Of a stretch of 5,873 nucleotides of DNA, positions 1 to 4,365 are shown piece after piece (the stretch's first letter is position 1; the number at the start of each line of letters is the position of its first letter). Below the pieces are notes generated by a model. It made no database searches. It was not told where the DNA came from and was given only the letters and a program-made list of their open reading frames with translations. Both the position numbers and the translations under genes were made by a program. Origin of the DNA: CAZZCP01 sp964653235 (GTDB lineage: Bacteria > Bdellovibrionota > Bdellovibrionia > Bdellovibrionales > UBA840); NCBI GenBank assembly GCA_964653235.1, contig CAZZCP010000108.1, positions 1-5,873 on the forward strand. The letters are read 5' to 3'.

Positions 1-1010
1 GCTTTGTCACCAAACTCGATTTCTAAATTCACGGCACTTGCGCAACTCTCGGCCTTGGCGTATTTAGGGCATAATTTACTCAGTTGAAACTGTAATTCTT
101 CAGTTAAGAGATAGAGTCCTTCGGTATTGCCCAAATAAACAGGATTGGGGTACTGAGCATTTAAAAAACTGTCTTTTCCTGGCCGGATGCTAAAGCAGTG
201 TAAAACTCCAGAGTTGATCGGAATGGGAACTTGTAGGGTTTGAATGCTTGCTGCAATGAGCGCTCCTAAGGCAGCCTCTTGAGTGATAAAGATTTTCTTA
301 CCATTGCTTGAACCTTGAAAATTAGCATTTATGGAGTGATCTTTGATTTCTAAAGTTGAGCTCAGTTTTTCACCCGTTGCAAAACTAGTGGTGATTTTTT
401 TGTCACCGCTTGGAAGATTGCCAATCAAAGATTTGCATTGCTCTTCGCTGGCTTGCAGGTAGTTTTGAATTTTTTCTTTATCTAAATTGAATCCCCAAAT
501 TTCTTTTGCTCTTAAAAACTGGTTCTTCAATTTCAAGACATCTTGTATGCTCTTCTCACATATACGTACCAATTCACTTGGGCACAGTGGGTGAGAAGAA
601 ATTGCATCTAAAATATCATCTTGTACTTTTTCATTTTCATAGATAGGAGTTGGTGGAATTCTTACGCCCTCTTGGTCAAGGCCCTCAACAAATTGAATTT
701 TAGGTTTTAAGGGCACTCGTATTGCGATCAGTAGATTGCTTTTTTGTTTTCCTGTAGGAAGTGCACTGACAAAAGTGAGTGTAGATAGAATGCTTCCTCC
801 CGAATAGGGGTCATTTAACAGTGCAATGCGATCTGTGCTAGATAAATTCAAATATTCTTCAGCCGTTTTAGCAGCTAAAGGTAAGCTCACAATATCAACA
901 GGGCTTTCATATTCTAAATGAAGACACTCTCCTGTAACAGTGGTAATGCAAGCCGAGCGAAGCGGGCTCAAGTAGGAACTTAGAAAACTTTTAAGATTCA
1001 AATGTTTCAC
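1..1010 (-). CDS. Divergent hydantoinase B/oxoprolinase-like (HyuB-type) protein, C-terminus beyond the left edge
   Basis: An open frame of 336 codons starts at GTG (1008-1010) and has no stop before the left edge. The start is supported by GGAG six bases upstream and lies inside the end of the HyuA-like gene (20-base overlap), which suggests translational coupling. HyuB-family landmarks appear in order: an N-terminal strand region around ITTVTGECLHLEYESPVDI (residues 22-40), NDPYSGGS (66-73, the family's NDPYxGGTH), EGVRIPP (114-120), LPSGD (199-203), INANFQGSS (227-235, matching the usual vDFsGTs), and PINSGVL followed by RPGKDSFLN and YLGN (264-295). In known members, subunit B works with an ATP-using subunit A on cyclic amides such as hydantoins or 5-oxoproline. 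The usual His-His-x-Asp-x-Gly-Gly block that follows NDPYxGG is absent; that stretch reads LLIAIRVPLKP (93-103). Family membership is fairly secure, but activity and substrate are unknown and a non-catalytic or altered role is possible. Confidence 0.8.
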   Translation of the reverse strand, partial: MKHLNLKSFLSSYLSPLRSACITTVTGECLHLEYESPVDIVSLPLAAKTAEEYLNLSSTDRIALLNDPYSGGSILSTLTFVSALPTGKQKSNLLIAIRVPLKPKIQFVEGLDQEGVRIPPTPIYENEKVQDDILDAISSHPLCPSELVRICEKSIQDVLKLKNQFLRAKEIWGFNLDKEKIQNYLQASEEQCKSLIGNLPSGDKKITTSFATGEKLSSTLEIKDHSINANFQGSSNGKKIFITQEAALGALIAASIQTLQVPIPINSGVLHCFSIRPGKDSFLNAQYPNPVYLGNTEGLYLLTEELQFQLSKLCPKYAKAESCASAVNLEIEFGDK

Positions 1011-2355
1011 AAAAGTCTCCTGCGGTATAAGAGTCAATAAATTCTGCCTTTGGATCAAGTTCAATCTTTTGGCCAAAATGTTTGCGAAATTCAGAATAAA
1101 ACAAATGTGACATTGGCCCGGTGACTAGAATTTTCTTCGCTTTCGCAATGGCCTCTTGAGACTCAACCATCATCTTCGATTTAGAAATATTGAGTAGCTC
1201 TTGGGCCCAGTCTTCAACTGGAATCTTTTCATTGGCCTCGTGGGAGTAGGCAATAATATTCTCTTTGATGCGCAGTCTTGCTTTTGGGTGCTGGCTCTCT
1301 TTGTAAAAGTCGGGTAGTTGATCAAGCAAAACCAATAAATCCAACCAACTTGCATTGCTTCCTCTTCCTAAAAGTATAGGTCCTGGGTCAAAGCTACTCT
1401 CGTTACTTGAGAAAACCATAGAGTCCCAAGCATTGGGTTCAATTTCAGTGGTTGGCTGAATTGAAAATCGATGATGTCTGGGATTTTTTAGTGCCAAACT
1501 GCCAAGGGGTGAAGTCCAAACATCATCTTGTTCTTTGGGCAGAAGGTAGAGAAACTCTTCAGTGCCAAAGTACAAAACCAAATCTTGATCTCGAAAGCAA
1601 TTTGCAAAGCTCTCAATCTTGCCAAAGTTAGAATTGAGTGAAAGTCCTAGATGAGTATCGGGTTCTGATTTTGAGAACTCAGCCTTGAGATTGTACTTTT
1701 CAAACAAAGGCTGGAGTTTTTCATGTACTTGTTGTTGTAAGCTATCTACGACATAGACTTCTAAGAGTGTGCGCCACCAACGAGCCACTTCATGGACTTC
1801 ATTATCAAATTCATGACTACAGACACAGTGAATTTTTTTAGACTCTAAAAAAGATTTCACAAAAAGTTCATGTTCTGGATTGATTTGCGAATGCAAAAAA
1901 CCAACAGCAACATGCTGTATGCCCATCATTTTCAATTTTGCGACCAAAAACTCAAGTTCTTGCAAATCTGGTTTGCAGATGACCTCACCTTTCTCGTTCA
2001 GCCTTTCTCGTATTCCGAAGATAAAATCTTTACTTAAAAAAGAGCTAGGTCTTTGTGGTAATTTGTGAAAATCACTGCGATTTTGTTTTTGTTGTAAAAT
2101 AGGCCACTTTTCAAAACCAGTGGTTACGAACAAAGCGATTTGGCTACCGGCTTTTTTGTGAATAATATCTCTTGCCCAATGCGTATGTATTGAGATCTTA
2201 TTTTGTTGAAGATTTGGATTTCTTTCAAAGAATTGATCGAGTGAGCTGAGTAGTTTGCGTTGAGGCAAATAGAAACGCTGAGAAATCTCTTTCTCATCGC
2301 TGGTGGCTTGTATCTCTGCAAAGACTTGGCCAATGCTTAAACCTATGTTGCGCAT
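991..2355 (-). CDS. Shortened, divergent hydantoinase/oxoprolinase subunit A-like (HyuA-type) protein
   Basis: A 454-residue protein with an ATG start, opening directly with the first strand of the fold as HyuA proteins do. HyuA-like landmarks in order: IGLSIGQVFAEI (4-15) where the family has a DxGGTFTD motif; THWARDIIHKKAGSQIALFVT (58-78), matching the TTVATNALLERKG-ALVTT segment; KGEVICKPDLQELEFLVAKL (122-141); VAVGFLHSQINPEHE (149-163), matching AVCLLHSyxNPxHE; LYFGTEEFLYLL (261-272) where DMGGTSTDV is expected; PGPILLGRGSNASWLDLLVLL (324-344), matching PGPACYGRGGxPTVTDANLVL; and ILVTGPMSHLFYSEF (409-423), matching the FGGAGPLHA block. Typical HyuA proteins exceed 600 residues, so this one is compacted, and a clear SGPAGG segment is missing. 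Known HyuA subunits use ATP to help open cyclic amides. Loss of both glycine-rich acidic motifs suggests weak or no ATPase activity (inference). It precedes the HyuB-like gene, so the two probably form a complex. Family assignment is by motif order only. Confidence 0.75.
   Translation of the reverse strand: MRNIGLSIGQVFAEIQATSDEKEISQRFYLPQRKLLSSLDQFFERNPNLQQNKISIHTHWARDIIHKKAGSQIALFVTTGFEKWPILQQKQNRSDFHKLPQRPSSFLSKDFIFGIRERLNEKGEVICKPDLQELEFLVAKLKMMGIQHVAVGFLHSQINPEHELFVKSFLESKKIHCVCSHEFDNEVHEVARWWRTLLEVYVVDSLQQQVHEKLQPLFEKYNLKAEFSKSEPDTHLGLSLNSNFGKIESFANCFRDQDLVLYFGTEEFLYLLPKEQDDVWTSPLGSLALKNPRHHRFSIQPTTEIEPNAWDSMVFSSNESSFDPGPILLGRGSNASWLDLLVLLDQLPDFYKESQHPKARLRIKENIIAYSHEANEKIPVEDWAQELLNISKSKMMVESQEAIAKAKKILVTGPMSHLFYSEFRKHFGQKIELDPKAEFIDSYTAGDFCETFES
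1017..1020 (-). promoter_or_regulatory. Ribosome binding site deciding the GTG start of the HyuB-like gene
   Basis: On the minus strand GGAG is followed by six bases (ACTTTT) and then GTG. The site lies inside the last codons of the HyuA-like gene. Its spacing is close to ideal, and it supports a GTG start that overlaps the upstream gene by 20 bases. Confidence 0.65.
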
Positions 2356-2359
2356 CTTG

Positions 2360-2363
2360 CCTC
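2360..2363 (-). promoter_or_regulatory. Ribosome binding site of the HyuA-like gene
   Basis: On the minus strand GAGG is followed by CAAG and the ATG. The four-base spacing is short, so initiation may be modest. No better start lies nearby, and the protein begins in the right place for its fold. Confidence 0.45.
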
Positions 2364-2384
2364 AATTTCTACCATAGCGTATGA

Positions 2385-2415
2385 ACTATATCGGTCTACA
2401 ATTCAAACTTGTAAA
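2385..2415 (-). promoter_or_regulatory. Possible promoter for the HyuA/HyuB-like pair
   Basis: On the minus strand a TTTACA box (2410-2415) and a TATAGT box (2385-2390) each match five of six consensus bases. They are 19 bases apart, longer than the usual 17. The boxes sit about 30-60 bases before the start codon in the divergent intergenic region. This is a tentative sigma-70-type call. Confidence 0.3.
2397..2402 (+). promoter_or_regulatory. Possible -10 element for the hisC-cmk unit
   Basis: TACAAT matches five of six bases of the -10 consensus and lies 31 bases before the hisC start codon. No recognisable -35 box sits 16-18 bases upstream, so the promoter is weak, activator-dependent or of another sigma class. 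It overlaps the minus-strand promoter candidate, so transcription in the two directions may interfere. Confidence 0.28.
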
Positions 2416-2418
2416 GAT

Positions 2419-2425
2419 AAAAAGG
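2419..2425 (+). promoter_or_regulatory. Ribosome binding site of hisC
   Basis: AAAAAGG followed by eight bases and ATG. The spacing is normal and supports the start at 2434. Confidence 0.55.
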
Positions 2426-2433
2426 CGCAAAAT

Positions 2434-3522
2434 ATGAAGTTTTCGAAAGAAATTGAGAGTTTGGTTCCTTATAAAACGGGAAAGCCCATTTCTGAGACAA
2501 AAAGAGAGTATGGTTTAAGCCAGGTCTACAAACTGGCAAGCAATGAAAACCCAATAGGAGTGAGTCCTAAAGTCATTGATGCGATTCAAGCTGCATTGTC
2601 GAGTCTTCATCGCTATCCAGATCCGACTTGCTATGAGCTGACACAAAAAATCTCAAAAATTTTGCAGGTAAAGCCTGAGACTTTGGTCTTTGGCAATGGC
2701 TCCAACGAATGTATTGATCTTTTGATACGTCTTTTTTGCGAACCAGGAGATAAAATAATAACTTCACAAGCTGCTTTCATTGCTTACAAAATTTGCGCTC
2801 AAGCAGCTCGGGTTGAGACTACCGAAGTTGAAATGAATGAGGATTTCAAGATTGATCTCAATGGCCTGGTTCAAAAACTTAGCAGTAAGCACAAACTGAT
2901 CTTTTTGCCCAATCCGAACAACCCAACTGGAACCTATGTCAACCAAGCCGAGCTAGACCTTTTTTTTGAGCAAGTGGGAGATCGAGAAGACCTATATGTG
3001 GTGATTGATGAGGCCTACAATGAATTTGTTCGTGCCACTGATTATCAAGATGGCTTGCACTATTTTAAGAAGTATAAAAATGTGATTTTATCGAGAACCT
3101 TCAGCAAAGTTTTTGGCATTGCTGGCCTGCGCTTGGGCTATATGGTCTTGCCTGAAGAAATTGCCAACCTGATGCATCGAATTCGCAATCCTTTTAATGT
3201 GAATAGTCTATCTCAAGCAGCAGGCTTAGCGATTTTAGATGACAAAGAATATCTAAAAAAATCCCAAGAGGTGATTTGGCAAGGCTTAGATTATTTTTAT
3301 GAAAAATTCGATCGAATGGGATTGAAATACTACCCCTCGCAAGCCAATTTTCTTTTGGTCGATCTAGCTCGAGATGCCAAGCAAGTGAGTGATGAACTAC
3401 TCAAAAGGGGGGTAATTGTTCGGCCGGTGGCCAACTATGGCCTAATGCAACATTTGCGTATTAGCCTTGGATTGCCTGAAGAAAACGAAATTGCTATGAA
3501 ACATCTTCAAGAAGTCTTGTAG
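2434..3522 (+). CDS. hisC: Histidinol-phosphate aminotransferase family (HisC), PLP-dependent
   Basis: A 362-residue class I/II (fold type I) aminotransferase of normal HisC length. HisC transfers an amino group from glutamate to imidazole-acetol phosphate in histidine synthesis; some members (HisC2 type) act on phenylpyruvate, hydroxyphenylpyruvate or prephenate. It acts in the cytoplasm as a homodimer with pyridoxal phosphate. Visible motifs: SNENP (36-40), FGNGSNE (86-92, phosphate-side loop), PNPNNPTG (159-166), VVIDEAYNEF (189-198, with the Asp that contacts the pyridine nitrogen), SRTFSK (220-225, with K225 the expected Schiff-base lysine), GLRLGY (231-236) and the C-terminal RISLG (342-346), whose Arg binds the substrate carboxylate. 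All expected catalytic residues are present. The next gene, cmk, follows after 11 bases, so the two are probably co-transcribed. No other his gene is visible, and the position before cmk-rpsA suits an aromatic aminotransferase role as well as HisC. The family is certain; the physiological substrate is not. Confidence 0.93.
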   Translation: MKFSKEIESLVPYKTGKPISETKREYGLSQVYKLASNENPIGVSPKVIDAIQAALSSLHRYPDPTCYELTQKISKILQVKPETLVFGNGSNECIDLLIRLFCEPGDKIITSQAAFIAYKICAQAARVETTEVEMNEDFKIDLNGLVQKLSSKHKLIFLPNPNNPTGTYVNQAELDLFFEQVGDREDLYVVIDEAYNEFVRATDYQDGLHYFKKYKNVILSRTFSKVFGIAGLRLGYMVLPEEIANLMHRIRNPFNVNSLSQAAGLAILDDKEYLKKSQEVIWQGLDYFYEKFDRMGLKYYPSQANFLLVDLARDAKQVSDELLKRGVIVRPVANYGLMQHLRISLGLPEENEIAMKHLQEVL

Positions 3523-3530
3523 AAAGGTGG
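3523..3530 (+). promoter_or_regulatory. Ribosome binding site deciding the GTG start of cmk
   Basis: AAAGGTGG begins directly after the hisC stop codon. Counting from AAAGG, the GTG at 3534 is six bases away. In-frame GTG codons at 3540 and 3543 are possible alternatives and would remove two or three residues before the first strand. Confidence 0.5.
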
Positions 3531-3533
3531 ACT

Positions 3534-4205
3534 GTGGGAGTGGTGATTACGATTGATGGCCCTGCGGCCTCAGGAAAATCGAGTGTAAGTCGTGAATTGG
3601 CAAAACAATTTAATGGAAAATGGCTCTCAACAGGTGCCTTTTACCGTGGACTTGGCTATGCAGCAAAAAAAGAAGGCGTGGACTCAGCAGATGAATCTGC
3701 CCTTGCCGATTTGGCTTTGTCTTCGATTTGGTCGGTTGAAATGCTGTCTGAAAACACTCAGATTTTATATAGAGGTCAGGATGTAACCAAAGAGGCGCAA
3801 AGTCAAGAAGCCGGAATGATGGCCTCTGAAGTCTCTAAATTTCCATTGGTGAGAGCAAATTTACTCCAGGCACAAAGAGAATGTGCCAATAATACCAAGC
3901 TTTTAGTGGCCGAAGGCAGAGATTGTGGGAGTGTGGTTTTTCCGTCTGCACAGATCAAAATCTATCTAACCGCTTCGAGCCAAGAAAGAGCTCAGCGGCG
4001 GGCCAAACAATTTGGTTTAAATGAATCTAAAGTTCACCAAGAGCAAGAGCTTCGAGATAAACAAGATTCTGAGAGAAAAAGTGCCCCACTACAGATTCCT
4101 GAAGATGCACATGTTATAAATAGTGGAAATCTGCAGCTCGATGAGGTGATTCATCAGGCAGTAGAGATTGTTCGCAAAAACTTGAGCCCCCAAGCCTCTC
4201 TTTAA
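3534..4205 (+). CDS. cmk: Cytidylate kinase (CMP/dCMP kinase)
   Basis: A 223-residue cytoplasmic enzyme that phosphorylates CMP and dCMP with ATP, supplying CDP and dCDP for RNA, DNA and phospholipid synthesis. Visible motifs: P-loop GPAASGKSS (9-17); STGAFYR (32-38) in the NMP-binding region; a long insert rich in acidic and small residues (about 50-100) typical of bacterial Cmk; PLVR (104-107); EGRDCGSVVFP (127-137), holding the Arg-Asp that contacts cytosine and ribose; IKIYLTAS (141-148) followed by ERAQRR; the lid RDKQDSERKSAPL (174-186), with its arginines; and DAHVINSG (191-198). Length is typical. One difference is a Ser at position 32 where many members have Asp before the Ser/Thr-Gly-Ala motif. 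It starts at GTG 11 bases after hisC and precedes rpsA, the standard cmk-rpsA pairing. Confidence 0.96.
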   Translation: MGVVITIDGPAASGKSSVSRELAKQFNGKWLSTGAFYRGLGYAAKKEGVDSADESALADLALSSIWSVEMLSENTQILYRGQDVTKEAQSQEAGMMASEVSKFPLVRANLLQAQRECANNTKLLVAEGRDCGSVVFPSAQIKIYLTASSQERAQRRAKQFGLNESKVHQEQELRDKQDSERKSAPLQIPEDAHVINSGNLQLDEVIHQAVEIVRKNLSPQASL

Positions 4206-4237
4206 TTGTCGATACTTTAAATTATTTCAATTTCTCT

Positions 4238-4266
4238 TTGACAGTCTGAGCCAAGTTGCCTATTTC
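4238..4266 (+). promoter_or_regulatory. Candidate rpsA promoter
   Basis: A perfect TTGACA (4238-4243) is followed 17 bases later by TATTTC (4261-4266), which matches only the first three -10 bases. It starts 33 bases after the cmk stop codon and would give a leader of roughly 90 bases. A separate promoter for rpsA inside the cmk-rpsA gap is common in proteobacteria. The -35 box and spacing are good, the -10 box is weak. Confidence 0.45.
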
Positions 4267-4280
4267 ATTGATTCCATCTC

Positions 4281-4311
4281 GAATGAGGAAACCCCTGTCG
4301 GGAGGTAATTC
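4281..4311 (+). promoter_or_regulatory. Leader hairpin enclosing an SD-like GGGAGG upstream of rpsA
   Basis: ACCCC (4291-4295) can pair with GGAGGT (4301-4306) through one bulged A, leaving a five-base loop. An outer GAAT (4281-4284) can pair with ATTC (4308-4311). The stem contains an SD-like GGGAGG (4300-4305), followed ten bases later by a four-codon frame (ATG GGC AGT TGA, 4316-4327) out of phase with rpsA. It may be an RNA structure for feedback control by S1 or chance. It is not a terminator, because no U tract follows. Confidence 0.3.
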
Positions 4312-4320
4312 TACGATGGG

Positions 4321-4338
4321 CAGTTGAGTTGACAACTG
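4321..4338 (+). promoter_or_regulatory. Small inverted repeat in the rpsA leader
   Basis: CAGTTG (4321-4326) and CAACTG (4333-4338) form a perfect six-base-pair stem with a six-base loop, ending seven bases before the rpsA ribosome binding site. It could be an RNA hairpin or an operator. The stem is short, so the call is tentative. Confidence 0.3.
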
Positions 4339-4344
4339 TTCATC

Positions 4345-4353
4345 AAAGGGAGG
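4345..4353 (+). promoter_or_regulatory. Strong ribosome binding site of rpsA, with start ambiguity
   Basis: AAAGGGAGG is a strong SD. It lies 12 bases before ATG (4366) but only six before an in-frame TTG (4360). The spacing favours TTG; codon preference favours ATG. The two starts differ by two residues. A strong SD contrasts with Escherichia coli rpsA, which is known for a poor one. Confidence 0.65.
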
Positions 4354-4365
4354 CTATTTTTGAAT

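Noticed and set aside
1170..1355. Minus-strand open frame of 61 codons
   Set aside because: An out-of-phase frame inside the HyuA-like gene, which explains the sequence in its own frame through family motifs.
1880..2068. Plus-strand open frame of 62 codons
   Set aside because: It lies wholly opposite the HyuA-like gene in its conserved LHSQINPEHE region, has no convincing ribosome binding site, and encodes nothing recognisable.
2124..2333. Minus-strand open frame of 69 codons
   Set aside because: An alternative frame within the 5' part of the HyuA-like gene, with no start signal or recognisable motif.
1..2355. Defence system or mobile element in the minus-strand half
   Set aside because: No transposase, integrase, nuclease, terminal repeat or direct repeat is visible, and both genes fit one metabolic enzyme family by motif order.
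2573..2946. Two minus-strand open frames opposite hisC
   Set aside because: They are antisense to well-conserved HisC motifs and show no protein family features.
3592..3786. Plus-strand open frame of 64 codons within cmk
   Set aside because: It is out of phase with cmk, whose P-loop and NMP-binding motifs explain the region.
4165..4215. Possible terminator after cmk
   Set aside because: Only a four-base-pair stem (CTTG/CAAG around 4182-4195) can form, with no U tract, so read-through into rpsA is more likely.
4329..4334. Second TTGACA as a -35 box
   Set aside because: No -10 box can fit at normal spacing, since the rpsA ribosome binding site occupies that position; the bases are better explained by the CAGTTG/CAACTG inverted repeat.
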